Assembly (NCBI RefSeq): GCF_000381525.1
Contig: NZ_KB906608.1
Coordinates: forward strand, 1-64,000
Source of the DNA: Peptostreptococcus anaerobius VPI 4330 = DSM 2949
Lineage (GTDB): Bacteria > Bacillota > Clostridia > Peptostreptococcales > Peptostreptococcaceae
Length of the DNA: 64,000 nt
Reading direction: 5' to 3'
In this document: positions 35,453-45,355 of the stretch, piece after piece
Layout: every line of letters starts with the position of its first letter
Position numbering within the stretch: the first letter of the stretch is position 1
Made by a program: the position numbers and the translations under genes
The notes under the pieces: generated by a model
What the model was told of the DNA's origin: nothing
The model's input: only the letters and a program-made list of their open reading frames with translations
The model's database searches: none

Positions 35453-38400
35453 ATGACTTATAGTAAAAAGCATAGAAAAGGTAAAAAAATAGTTGCTATA
35501 GCTATGTCTATGGCTATGTTAGGAACAAGTACTATACCTTACATAAATGAAGGGGGATTTTTAAGTGGAGTATCATACGCTGAGACATCAGAATCTGAAG
35601 AAAATATTTGGCAGCATATAACTGTAATGCCACCACAGTATAGCCCTGAGTATAAATTTAATTTTGATCAAGATTTTGATAAAAAAAAGGCTAATGAAAT
35701 AATAAAAAAGATTAAATATGTATTTATAAATGGGGATAAATACTCAATTAAAGAATTTGAAACAATAGACAGTCCATACTATGGTATTACTTTACAAAGT
35801 AAGACTGATAAGGCAGATAAGCATAAGGAATCATATAAAAAAGTGAATGATGCTAATTCAGCTAAGTATGCATTTGAGTTAACCAATGGTAAAACACACA
35901 AACTTTCATATAAGGTTGTGAAGAATGCAGGTGGCGAGAGTGATGTAACACCAGAATATAGTATAACTAAATCGTCTACTGGTGTTGTGGATTCAGATAC
36001 GGAAGAACCAACTTTACCAAAGCCAGATGTAGATGATAAGGTGATACCAGAGGATCATTTAGAAACTAAAACATATGTGTGGAAAAAGACATCTAAAAAT
36101 GGTGGAGAGTATGAAGCTGTTACGTGTGGTTTTTCATATTATATAAAAAATAGAGAAGTTGTATTAAAAGACTATATGGAAAATTTAAGTTCAATAGTTA
36201 TTAATGGAACAGAATTTCCTATTAGCGAGTTTATAACTGATAGATTTGGTGGTATATATAGTTCTGAGGAGTATGCAAGTAAGCATGTTGAAAAATGGGA
36301 CAGGGATACAAATAGAAATACCATAATTATAAAGTTAAAGGATGGTAGATACGGTACGTGGAAATCTCCGGCTCAAAAGGCTTTTGAAAGTAGTAACGGA
36401 GAAAAGAAAGAAAATCCTGGGAATACAACAGATAAGGGTAATGAACAGACTGGTGAAGCAATAAATACAAATACAAGCAAGAATTTTAAGAACCTTAAGA
36501 TAGAGAATATATCTGTTGATAAAGAAAAACAAGTCTATCAAATACATTTATCTGGATATTCCCAAATAGGAGAAGAATTTGGGGATGTTAAAGACACTAA
36601 TACTTTTTGGTTATATCACATGCAGACACTTTTGAAGAGTGTGGAGATAGATGGATATACAATTCCATATTCATATAAGGAAAATAGAAGGGTTGCATAC
36701 AGTGGTGAAAAGGCTTTATTGACTGTTCAAGATCCTCATTTGAGTGGTTTTACAAATAAAAATGCACATAGGGTTGTTTTGAAATTCCATTCTGCTAAGG
36801 TTGGCAATTACGTAACGGCAGATAAATCAAAAGAAGATGGTAAGATAGTATTCCAGCAGAAAGGCTACATAGCCCCTAAGGAAGGTGAAGCTGAAGAAGC
36901 TGCTAGAAACTACGGAAAGAATAAAAAAACTGAGGAAGAAAAGAGGGTGGCGAAATACACTACTTCAGAAAATATACCAGATGGGACATATACAATCGGA
37001 TTTAATGCCCTGCTTGCAGATGGAAGAGAAGGAACTTCAATGTTGGAAGGTTTCTTTGACAAAAATGTGAAGCTGGTAGTAGAAAATGGAAAGATGAAGA
37101 TAACTATGTTAAATACACTGTTTGCTGATGTATTATATGATTTTCAGATTCAAAGTGGTGGAAAGTGGCCAGGCAAATCCGAAAAGAAGTTCTGTGGAGA
37201 GGCAAATGCAAATAATGTGAAAGACCACGCAGAATTTACCATGAATATAAGTGATTTAAATAAGGAACATATAGGTGGAGTACTAGTTGGACCTATGGGT
37301 GGCCAGAAAAGTGATATAGGTCAGACAGATAAGTACACTAGGGTAAAGATAGTTTTTAAACCGGAAGTGTATGAAGGCTGGACTGGCTATGATGAACCTA
37401 AGGCTATTGCAAAAAAGAAGGAGTCAAGTAAAAAGGCTCTACAAGATAGGCTAAAGGCATCTGGAGTAATAGATACAAATGGGGATGGAACTATTGACGG
37501 AAATGAGATAAAAAGCTTCTCTGGAGAACTTAAATTATCTAGAGGTCTAGGTGAGGAAGTAGACAGGGGTGCTATATATGATATTAGTCTATTGGCAGGT
37601 AATATAGGACCTGGTGTTACAAGTATTGAACTTGGTGGAAACCATATCGAGTCTATACCAAAAGATTTATTGAAGGGTGCTACTGGACTTAAGAAATTTT
37701 ATATAGGTGGAAATGCAGTTAAGTTTATTCCATCAGGGTTATTTGATGATTGTAAGGAATTAGAAGAAGTAAAATTAAATTCCAATGTAATAGGAAAACT
37801 TCCAAGCGGCATATTTGACAAGAATACAAAGTTGAAAACTTTAGAATTGAGTAAGATTTGGTTGACTGAACTTCCAAGAGGTGTTTTTGACAAGTTGGGC
37901 AACTTAGAATCAATAGATCTTAGTGAAAACAATATAAGAGAATTTGATAATGATGTGTTCAAAAATAATAGTAAAATTAAGTTCATGAATTTAAGTCAAA
38001 ATAAGCTTGAAAAAATGCCAGATAGTATTTCAAAAGCGTCTTCGCTTGAAAATTTATCTGCTTACAATAATAAGTTGACTAAACTTCCTGACAATTTTGG
38101 TGAACTTAATAATGTTAAGACTCTAAGACTATCTAATAATATGATAGAAAGTATAGATAATAAGGTTTGGTCAAAGCTGGCTTCAAAGGATGATGCTATA
38201 ATAGACCTACATAATAATATGCTTACTTCTATACCAGAGAGTATTCTTAGAAACAAGAAAAAGAGAAAGCTAGAGTTAGCATATAATATGATGGACGAAG
38301 ATATAAAAATATCAAATCCAGAAGAATTAGGTATAAGCGCTAACCTAGAAAATGGTTACTTCCCACAGAAGAAGGCTTATTCAGTAAGGGCTAGGGCTAA

Positions 38401-40993
38401 TAATAATAAGATATCTGTATCTGCGGGTGATATCAGTATGGTTGACATGGCATATTGGAAGAGACCTGTAAAGAATGGTGAACGCATTCCACAAACTAAG
38501 AGGGAATATATAGAAAAGAGAGACCTGTTAGCAGGAGCAGACCTTAAAGAGTACCTTGTCAATAAGGAAAATGGTCCAAGATGGAACTGGAAGGTTGTAA
38601 CAAAAGTAGAGAAGATAAAGTTCAATATACCTACATTTATTGGTGAAGCTACTATGTCTAATGAATTGGATAAGAAAGTAGAAATCAAAGATCCAAGCAT
38701 GAGGAATGGAGATAAGTATAGGGTTACAAAAACACTGTATCTTTCAAGATCATCCGCTGATAGAGATACCTATGAATTTGAGGTTTCATCTGATGTAGTT
38801 GCTAGTGTAGATAACAATAATGATAATGGAAATAGTACAGATGAAAATAGGGTGTTAGAATATAGCCTACCTGTTAAGCTTGTGAAGTATGGCCAGGAAG
38901 ACCAAGCATCTATGGGTGCTGATGCCATGAAAAGCATGGCAAAGGTAGTGGAATCTAGGGATGGTGTTAAAATAAGTCTTAAATTCCAACCAAAAGAGAT
39001 GTTATTTGGTGGTGTAAAGATGAGAGGACATCTATACAAATTTGCTACTTACAATAGCTTGGATGATATAAGAAACCATGGAAGGTATACAGAAGCTAAT
39101 AGAGTGGAAACATCTGATTATACTGATGGTGGAAAAACATTCCCAGGAGAAGTAGAATTCGTAAGAGACTCTAGAGGAGAAGAAAAAATTGGTGTAAGAG
39201 TATGGGTTGATGCTATGGATGAAGTAGCCAAAAAGGCCAATCCTAATGCTGATGCATCACAGCCAGCAGTCTTATTAATAGATTGGTCAAAAGCACCTAA
39301 AGACAGTCCTATAGACAAGAATAAGTTAAGTGGTACACAGGGCAAGGAAGAAGGGATACTTTCTTCAAAGGCAGTACTAAAGAATAACATTGAGATAGGT
39401 GAAAAGCTTATAAAGGCTGGTGTGATTGAGGGTAGAAGTAGAGAAATGTTAGAAAAGGCTTTAGCGAGGGCCAAGGACTCTATTAATACAAATGACAGGG
39501 TGAAAATATCAATTGCTAATGAGGTTGTTCTATTTGCTATAGATAACATCAAAAAGGAATCAGGCTTATCTGAACTTAATGGCCCATCACAGCAGACAGA
39601 TATAAATAAGATAGACAAGGATATAGCAAATAAGGAAATCAAGAATGGAGCTAAGTTATATTCAGTGCCAGTTAAAATGTGGCATGCTTTTGACAATAAG
39701 GCTTCAATGGGTAATGCTTCACTTGAAAAAACTGCTATTGTAAGTGAAAAAGATGGAAAATACACTTACTATGTTGATTTTAAGGGAATGGAATTCATGG
39801 GAATGCATGGACACCTTTGGGGACTAAGTGTATATGATTCTGATTCAAATTCATCGCTTAAAGAGGCAAAGGTTGAAAAGGAAACAGAAGACAAGGACTT
39901 AAACGGAAATATGAGAAAGTTTCCTTCAAGATATTCTTTTATAAGAGATAAAAAGGAAAAAGAAATATTTACTGAGGTGAATGTAGATGCCATGGACTCT
40001 ATATCAAGTAATGCAAAATCATATGATGCTATTGTAAAGGGCAGTGGCAAGCAAAAAGCTAAGTTGATATTTGATTGGTCTCAGGCAAAGGAATATAAAA
40101 AACTTACAGGTAATGACGTAATAAAAAGATTAGCTGGAAATGACAGATATGAGACAGCTACAAAGATATCTCAGAAGTTCTTTAATAAGGCAGACACAGT
40201 AATCCTTGCTAGTGGAACTAAAAATGCAGATGCCCTAGTATCAGCTTCATTTGCTAGTACAAACGAGGCGCCTATACTACTTACAGAAAAGGCAAATGTA
40301 CCAGCTAGTGTAAAGGCAGAGATAACAAGATTGGGTGCCAAGAAGGTAATCTTGTCTGGTGGACTAAGCTCTATGTCTGGAGCAGTTGAAAGCCAGCTTA
40401 GGTCTATGGGACTAAGTGTAGAAAGAGTTGCAGGCAAAAACAGGTTTGAAACAGCAGCAATGGTTGCTCAGAGGGTAAAGAACAAGTCCAACTCAAACAA
40501 GGTAATCCTAATAAACGGCGAAAAGGATGCAGATGCTCTAACAGTATCTTCACTAGCAACACAGGCTGGAGTACCAGTACTTATGACAAGAGCAAACTCA
40601 TTAGATCCAAATGCAAAGGCTAAAATAAATGAATGGAAGCCAGAAGAAGTAATAGTAGTTGGAGGAAATTCTTCAATAAGTGAAGGCGTAATGAGACAGA
40701 TAAATGCCAAGTCTAAGGTAAGGATATATGGAAGAACTAGGTTTGATACAGCACTTGCAATAGCAAATAAGGCATATCCAGATACAAAGACAATATTTGT
40801 ATCTAATGGCTACAATGCTGTAGATTCATTATCTGCAGGAGCAGTAACAGGTCTAGCCAAGGCACCGATTATACTAGCAGAAAAGAATAAGGTACCTGCT
40901 AGTGTAGTAGAAAAGCTAAAAGGTAATAAGGATTTAATTATATTAGGTGGAAACAACACAATAGATGCTAATATAGAAAATAGTATTAAATAA
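35453..40993 (+). CDS. Shr-like giant heme receptor: NEAT, LRR and CWB2 domains (second copy)
   Basis: An 1847-residue paralogue of the protein at 20935. Signal peptide; three N-terminal modules with I-x-[IV]-[ND]-G cores (FINGDKYSIKEF, VINGTEFPISEF, EIDGYTIPYSY); NEAT 1 (36980-37370, GTSMLEGFF); EF-hand-like loop DTNGDGTIDGNE (near 37473); LRRs (37612-38290); NEAT 2 (38857-39290, QASMGADAM); FIVAR-like stretch; NEAT 3 (39653-40090, KASMGNASL); three CWB2 modules (40126-40990). The order before the CWB2 part follows streptococcal Shr. Several stretches are almost identical at DNA level to the first copy. MTYSKKHRK with GGGAGGT marks the start at 35453; the frame runs back to 35390. Confidence 0.9.
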   Translation: MTYSKKHRKGKKIVAIAMSMAMLGTSTIPYINEGGFLSGVSYAETSESEENIWQHITVMPPQYSPEYKFNFDQDFDKKKANEIIKKIKYVFINGDKYSIKEFETIDSPYYGITLQSKTDKADKHKESYKKVNDANSAKYAFELTNGKTHKLSYKVVKNAGGESDVTPEYSITKSSTGVVDSDTEEPTLPKPDVDDKVIPEDHLETKTYVWKKTSKNGGEYEAVTCGFSYYIKNREVVLKDYMENLSSIVINGTEFPISEFITDRFGGIYSSEEYASKHVEKWDRDTNRNTIIIKLKDGRYGTWKSPAQKAFESSNGEKKENPGNTTDKGNEQTGEAINTNTSKNFKNLKIENISVDKEKQVYQIHLSGYSQIGEEFGDVKDTNTFWLYHMQTLLKSVEIDGYTIPYSYKENRRVAYSGEKALLTVQDPHLSGFTNKNAHRVVLKFHSAKVGNYVTADKSKEDGKIVFQQKGYIAPKEGEAEEAARNYGKNKKTEEEKRVAKYTTSENIPDGTYTIGFNALLADGREGTSMLEGFFDKNVKLVVENGKMKITMLNTLFADVLYDFQIQSGGKWPGKSEKKFCGEANANNVKDHAEFTMNISDLNKEHIGGVLVGPMGGQKSDIGQTDKYTRVKIVFKPEVYEGWTGYDEPKAIAKKKESSKKALQDRLKASGVIDTNGDGTIDGNEIKSFSGELKLSRGLGEEVDRGAIYDISLLAGNIGPGVTSIELGGNHIESIPKDLLKGATGLKKFYIGGNAVKFIPSGLFDDCKELEEVKLNSNVIGKLPSGIFDKNTKLKTLELSKIWLTELPRGVFDKLGNLESIDLSENNIREFDNDVFKNNSKIKFMNLSQNKLEKMPDSISKASSLENLSAYNNKLTKLPDNFGELNNVKTLRLSNNMIESIDNKVWSKLASKDDAIIDLHNNMLTSIPESILRNKKKRKLELAYNMMDEDIKISNPEELGISANLENGYFPQKKAYSVRARANNNKISVSAGDISMVDMAYWKRPVKNGERIPQTKREYIEKRDLLAGADLKEYLVNKENGPRWNWKVVTKVEKIKFNIPTFIGEATMSNELDKKVEIKDPSMRNGDKYRVTKTLYLSRSSADRDTYEFEVSSDVVASVDNNNDNGNSTDENRVLEYSLPVKLVKYGQEDQASMGADAMKSMAKVVESRDGVKISLKFQPKEMLFGGVKMRGHLYKFATYNSLDDIRNHGRYTEANRVETSDYTDGGKTFPGEVEFVRDSRGEEKIGVRVWVDAMDEVAKKANPNADASQPAVLLIDWSKAPKDSPIDKNKLSGTQGKEEGILSSKAVLKNNIEIGEKLIKAGVIEGRSREMLEKALARAKDSINTNDRVKISIANEVVLFAIDNIKKESGLSELNGPSQQTDINKIDKDIANKEIKNGAKLYSVPVKMWHAFDNKASMGNASLEKTAIVSEKDGKYTYYVDFKGMEFMGMHGHLWGLSVYDSDSNSSLKEAKVEKETEDKDLNGNMRKFPSRYSFIRDKKEKEIFTEVNVDAMDSISSNAKSYDAIVKGSGKQKAKLIFDWSQAKEYKKLTGNDVIKRLAGNDRYETATKISQKFFNKADTVILASGTKNADALVSASFASTNEAPILLTEKANVPASVKAEITRLGAKKVILSGGLSSMSGAVESQLRSMGLSVERVAGKNRFETAAMVAQRVKNKSNSNKVILINGEKDADALTVSSLATQAGVPVLMTRANSLDPNAKAKINEWKPEEVIVVGGNSSISEGVMRQINAKSKVRIYGRTRFDTALAIANKAYPDTKTIFVSNGYNAVDSLSAGAVTGLAKAPIILAEKNKVPASVVEKLKGNKDLIILGGNNTIDANIENSIK

Positions 40994-41033
40994 GCAAGTA
41001 ATAAAATCCCAATAAAAAATATTATACAGGCAG

Positions 41034-41062
41034 GGCAAGAGAAATATTTCTCTTGTCTTGTT
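41034..41062 (+). terminator. terminator of the second Shr-like gene
   Basis: GGCAAGAGAAA (41034-41044) pairs with TTTCTCTTGTC (41047-41057), then TTGTTTGTT. It shares its stem sequence with 26122-26150. Confidence 0.75.
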
Positions 41063-41152
41063 TGTTATATACAAAAATAGGACTCTTATACCACTTTAAA
41101 CAAATTTTAAATAAAAACCAAAAATAGCTAAAATATTGCCAACATATTTTAA

Positions 41153-41181
41153 TTGATAATACCTATCTATTATGTTAAACT
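41153..41181 (+). promoter_or_regulatory. promoter of the membrane-held NEAT, shp and hts operon
   Basis: TTGATA (41153-41158) and TAAACT (41176-41181) with a 17-base spacer, about 100 bases before the start at 41283. Confidence 0.5.
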
Positions 41182-41196
41182 AATATTGGGAATGAA

Positions 41197-41216
41197 ATGA
41201 TACTGAGAATTTTAAT
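41197..41216. promoter_or_regulatory. Fur-like site before the shp-hts operon
   Basis: ATGATACTGAGAATTTTAAT lies just after the promoter at 41153-41181, where a bound repressor would block transcription. It shares GATAnTGAGnAT with 35362-35378. Confidence 0.4.
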
Positions 41217-41282
41217 CAATACAGAATCATGGATAATAGTGAGTACGTATATATAAATTATGGGGAAATAAGGGTGAAGATT

Positions 41283-43358
41283 ATGTTTGTAAAAAGAGAT
41301 ATTAAAATTATTAATAGATTTATACTGGTTAGTCTATTGATAGTATCTGTATTATGGTCGAATTTATTTGTTTCAACAAGTAGGGCAGAGACTATGAAAG
41401 ATGGGAATTATAAGGTGCCTATATCCCTTATACATAAATATGAAGACAGAAAATCAATGGGTAATCCAGCTATGACACAATATGGAATACTTTCTGTGAA
41501 AAATGGAAAAGCAACTATGAAACTAAGGTTTGTTGCTCTTGATTTTATGGGCTATAGAGGTTTTTTGGGTGAGTTTTATGTAAAGGGGCAAAAAGTTAAA
41601 GAATTAAGTCATTACGATGACATAGATGTATATAACAATCCTTCTACAGGTAAAGATAAGAGAATGAAGGGCAAGAAATATCCAAAAGATCTTGAGTTTG
41701 AAGTAAACGTAGGAGAACAAGATATACCTGTAGCCGTTTATGTTCCGGTTATGGAAGAGGTTTCGGGAGGCAATGGTGGCGGTCAACAGGAAGCCAAACT
41801 TAGGGTTGCTTGGGACAAGTCTGCAAAAGTTGGTTCTGACTCATATGATGGTTTAGATTCAAGCGCACCTAGTCCTCCAGTTAACAATGGTCCTTCAGAA
41901 CAAGATGATACAGACAGTATATATTCACCAAAAGACAAAAGAAACCTTCCTCAACTTGAAAAAGGAGAAGACTTAAAGTTGGAGGATGGATTATATTCTC
42001 TTGTAGTAAATCTTCACCATGAAAGAGAAGATAAGCCTTCTATGGGTAACGGAGCTATGGTCCACACTGCCAATATAGTAGCCAAGAATGGTAAATATAC
42101 AATGCTGATAGGTAGCGATAAGATGGAAGTACAGGGGATAATAGCATCATTGGTATCCTTACAAATACGAGATGATAATGCCTATTATAGGTTTGCTGAG
42201 CCCCATGCTTTTGACCTAGTGATACCAAACGAGCAGGATAAGAGACCTAGGGTGTTTAGCTTTGATATAAGTAGAAAAGACCCAATGATATATGTAAAGG
42301 TAGACCCAAAGGTAAAGCCTATGGGAGAGATACCTGTAGGAGCTAGGTTTAAGTTTGATTGGTCTAGTCTAAAGAAGATTGATCAAAAAGATGCCTTACT
42401 ATACAATCTGATGAAGACGGGTACTCCTAGAAAGAAATTCAATCCAAATGAAACTATTATAAAGAAGACTGATATATTTGAGCTAGTAGCCAAGCCAGGT
42501 TGCTTCAAGGACAATATAAAGTTTAAGGTAGATACAGTAACTGGGGGCAACGACTATACAAAGGTCATGAAGACGTTTGGTAGATCTTCTAGTTTTGTAA
42601 TATATAATTTTAAGGTTGAAAATGATTATGGGGTTCCTCAAAAGCCATCCAAGCCGATAGAAATAAAGCTTAAACTGCCATCTAACATCAAAAATCCAAA
42701 GGCTGTTTATGTGTCGGACATGTCTGATGTAAGTATAAAGACTAGCAATGGATATTCAAATCTTAATTTGAACAAGCTTGGTCAAGTGGCTATTGTGTCT
42801 TCTGATGGTGGTCCAAATAGGGCTAGTACTAGGGATAAATTTCCAGGTCTTAACAAGAAAAGTAGTGCAAGTACTGGCGCTAGATCTTCAAACAATAGAA
42901 GTGGTTCTTCTGATAGGAAGAATTCAAATAAAAGTCATTCATCTGGCAATAAAGCAAAAAGTAAAAAAAACAATAGTGAAACTAGTTCTGGTTCTAAATC
43001 ATCCAATAGTGAATCAACATCAACTAGTGATCCAAGTAAAGGACTGATAAATGAATCGACTAATTTTGATCAATCTACAAGTGAGGATGAACCTAAAGAA
43101 GAGAATAGTACAGATATCAAAAAACAAAAATTTGAAGCCAAAGAAAATCCAAAGGTTATATTTTATTCCTTGTTAATAATTATAAGTATATTAGCTGGTT
43201 CTGCTTATTCATATATAAAAGTAGCCAAGAAGCTTATTTATGAAATAAAGTTAAGTAAAAAGTTAGACAGTGAGTTATCAAAAAATATATTTAAAAAAGA
43301 CACGGTAATTGGCTCTTGGTTGGACAGTCTACAGGGAGGTAGAGATGAAAATAAATAG
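41283..43358 (+). CDS. membrane-held protein with two NEAT domains
   Basis: A 691-residue protein. Signal peptide (FILVSLLIVSVLW core, cut after SRA), NEAT 1 (41397-41830, RKSMGNPAM), NEAT 2 (41982-42400, KPSMGNGAM), a further beta-rich part, then a Ser/Asn/Lys-rich spacer (42850-43130) and one membrane helix (KVIFYSLLIIISILAGSAY) with a basic inner tail. The spacer would span the wall and let the NEAT part reach the CWB2-held proteins. The ATG at 43345 of the shp gene lies inside its last codons (14-base overlap), so the two are coupled. The start at 41283 follows AAGGGTG; GTG 41274 is possible. Confidence 0.85.
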   Translation: MFVKRDIKIINRFILVSLLIVSVLWSNLFVSTSRAETMKDGNYKVPISLIHKYEDRKSMGNPAMTQYGILSVKNGKATMKLRFVALDFMGYRGFLGEFYVKGQKVKELSHYDDIDVYNNPSTGKDKRMKGKKYPKDLEFEVNVGEQDIPVAVYVPVMEEVSGGNGGGQQEAKLRVAWDKSAKVGSDSYDGLDSSAPSPPVNNGPSEQDDTDSIYSPKDKRNLPQLEKGEDLKLEDGLYSLVVNLHHEREDKPSMGNGAMVHTANIVAKNGKYTMLIGSDKMEVQGIIASLVSLQIRDDNAYYRFAEPHAFDLVIPNEQDKRPRVFSFDISRKDPMIYVKVDPKVKPMGEIPVGARFKFDWSSLKKIDQKDALLYNLMKTGTPRKKFNPNETIIKKTDIFELVAKPGCFKDNIKFKVDTVTGGNDYTKVMKTFGRSSSFVIYNFKVENDYGVPQKPSKPIEIKLKLPSNIKNPKAVYVSDMSDVSIKTSNGYSNLNLNKLGQVAIVSSDGGPNRASTRDKFPGLNKKSSASTGARSSNNRSGSSDRKNSNKSHSSGNKAKSKKNNSETSSGSKSSNSESTSTSDPSKGLINESTNFDQSTSEDEPKEENSTDIKKQKFEAKENPKVIFYSLLIIISILAGSAYSYIKVAKKLIYEIKLSKKLDSELSKNIFKKDTVIGSWLDSLQGGRDENK

Positions 43359-44442
43359 AAAATTTAATACTATACTACTTGCCCTTGTCATGGTATTTAT
43401 TGCATTTACAACCAATGCCAAAGCTGGTGAAGTATATACTGCTGTTGCTAGAGGTTATTACGACCATCCAGTTACCCATGTAATTGAAGATCCAGGCAAT
43501 AATCCAGGCATAGGTGAAGGTATGGTAAACAATGTTGTATATGGGGTCGCCTTGATAGAAAAAGATGATGACGGTAAGTTATATGCAACAGTCAGGTATA
43601 ACCTTAGGGACAATATTAAAGATGTTGTCATGTGGGTTCAAAATAGGGGGGATAGTGGTTTTTCCCAAGTACCTGTAAAAGAAATATCAAATGGTGGTAC
43701 TACAGGAGATTTCAGATTTGAGATTCCATCTGCTGATTGTGTTGTTAAATCAAGCTTTTTTGTAGAACCTATGGGAAGGGCAGTTATATTTTTTGTGGAC
43801 TTTGATGACTTACAAGAAGGTGGCGGTAATGGATTCAAGGTAAGTGTAAAAACAGACAAGCCTGTAAAGAATGAAGATAGGGTAAACGAGCATACAAAGG
43901 AAGTGAGTGCTCCAACTAGTTCTAGCGTACAGGCTGCCACAAGGAATAGTGGTTCTAAGAGTAATACAAGCTCAACTAGTGCTAATTCTAAAGCCAGGTC
44001 AGAAAATAATAAGTCACACAAAAAGTCACATGACAATAATAAAAAAATAGGGGATAGATCTAATAAGACAGTCTCTGGTCTAAAATCATCAAACAAGAGT
44101 CTTGGTAAACCAGTTGGGCCTCCAAGCTCAGGAGACGAGAAAGAAAGGATAAATCAAGCAGACCTAGGTTATAAGCATGGTTTGCTTACCAACAAAGATT
44201 TCGATGATTCGCAGACACTTGTTGGTACATCTCAAAAGGATGAAAAAACACCATGGGGACCTTTTACAAGGGCATTATTTACAATTATTATAGTCATGAT
44301 AGCTATATTGCTTACAATTGTTATGTTGGGGGCTATAGGAATAGCTGTCTTATATAAGTACAAGAAAAGAAAAAACATGGAATTAGAAGAGATTCTAGTG
44401 TCTAGTAATTCTGATATGATCGGTGGTGGTATAGATGACTAG
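43345..44442 (+). CDS. shp: Shp-like membrane-held heme protein
   Basis: A 366-residue homologue of streptococcal Shp, which takes heme from Shr and gives it to HtsA. The Shp domain runs from about residue 29 to 165. In Streptococcus pyogenes Shp the heme iron is held by two methionines, Met66 and Met153; both are conserved here as GEGMVNN (Met60) and VEPMGRA (Met143). A long Ser/Lys/Asn-rich spacer (43890-44110) and a C-terminal membrane helix (44264-44360) follow, with a short cytoplasmic tail. RBS GGGAGGTAGAG. It overlaps the lipoprotein gene by eight bases. Confidence 0.9.
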   Translation: MKINRKFNTILLALVMVFIAFTTNAKAGEVYTAVARGYYDHPVTHVIEDPGNNPGIGEGMVNNVVYGVALIEKDDDGKLYATVRYNLRDNIKDVVMWVQNRGDSGFSQVPVKEISNGGTTGDFRFEIPSADCVVKSSFFVEPMGRAVIFFVDFDDLQEGGGNGFKVSVKTDKPVKNEDRVNEHTKEVSAPTSSSVQAATRNSGSKSNTSSTSANSKARSENNKSHKKSHDNNKKIGDRSNKTVSGLKSSNKSLGKPVGPPSSGDEKERINQADLGYKHGLLTNKDFDDSQTLVGTSQKDEKTPWGPFTRALFTIIIVMIAILLTIVMLGAIGIAVLYKYKKRKNMELEEILVSSNSDMIGGGIDD

Positions 44443-45355
44443 ACTAGGTAAAAAATTGGTCCTAGTAGGCCTTGTTTCACTACTTAGTATCGTATTTACT
44501 GCCTGTGTTGACCAGCATCCTGGTGGCAAGGATGGTCAGATAGAGTCTCTTAGCCAGATACCTCAGATAGATAATCCAAGGATAATAGCTACATCTCCTG
44601 CTACAGTGGAGATCATGGATGGGCTAGATGTTGATTTGGTTGGGGTGCCAGACAGTAAAATCTCCAAATTGCCCAAGAGATATGATTCAGCTACCAAAGT
44701 GGGTATGGCTATGTCACCGGACATGGAGATTGTAAAGGGATTAAATCCAGACTGGGTATTTAGCCCGGTCAGCCTCGTGAGTGACCTACAACCTAAATAT
44801 AAGAATGCTGGACTTAGGTATGGTTTCTTAAACCTAAACAATATACCAGGTATGTACAAGTCCATATCTGACCTTGGTGTAGTTCTTAATAGGCAGTCAG
44901 AGGCTGAGAAGATGGTAAAAGAATACGAAGATTTTATGAAGGAATACAAGGAGCGTCACAAGGACAAGAAGAAATTAAAAGTTTTAGTTCTTATGGGATT
45001 GCCGGGATCCTATGTAGTTGCAACAAATCAATCATATGTAGGATCACTGGTAGAACTTGCAGGAGGTCAAAATGTATTTGAATCAGATACAGACCAGTTT
45101 ATAAATATATCTACAGAGGATATGTTGAAGAAAAACCCTGACCTTATATTGAGAACCGCTCATGCCATGCCTCAAGAAGTCATGAAGATGTTTTTGGATG
45201 AATTTAAAACAAATGACATATGGTCGCACTTTGAGGCTGTCAAAAAAGATAGGGTATATGACTTAGACTACAAGAAGTTTGGTATGTCTGCCAAGTTTAA
45301 CTACCCTGATGCCCTTGAAGACCTAGACAAAATTTTTTATGGGGGTGATAAATAG
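44435..45355 (+). CDS. htsA: heme ABC transporter lipoprotein, HtsA/IsdE type
   Basis: Substrate-binding lipoprotein of a heme importer, 306 residues. Lipid signal IVFTAC with Cys24. It has the periplasmic-binding-protein type III fold of the iron group. The heme ligands known from HtsA and IsdE, a Met and a His, are conserved as MAMSPDME (Met93) and RTAHAMPQE (His243). It takes heme from Shp and passes it to the permease. Its TAG overlaps the GTG of the permease gene by one base. Confidence 0.92.
   Translation: MTRLGKKLVLVGLVSLLSIVFTACVDQHPGGKDGQIESLSQIPQIDNPRIIATSPATVEIMDGLDVDLVGVPDSKISKLPKRYDSATKVGMAMSPDMEIVKGLNPDWVFSPVSLVSDLQPKYKNAGLRYGFLNLNNIPGMYKSISDLGVVLNRQSEAEKMVKEYEDFMKEYKERHKDKKKLKVLVLMGLPGSYVVATNQSYVGSLVELAGGQNVFESDTDQFINISTEDMLKKNPDLILRTAHAMPQEVMKMFLDEFKTNDIWSHFEAVKKDRVYDLDYKKFGMSAKFNYPDALEDLDKIFYGGDK

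Noticed and set aside
39118-39765. 215-codon minus-strand frame within the second Shr-like gene
   Set aside because: Shadow of the plus-strand gene: the plus strand shows NEAT and FIVAR domains with paralogues; similar shadows (22941-23276, 34401-34751, 40171-40437) occur under the other repeats.
42778-43047. 89-codon plus-strand frame inside the membrane-held NEAT gene
   Set aside because: Out-of-frame reading of a Ser/Asn-rich region; no ribosome site.
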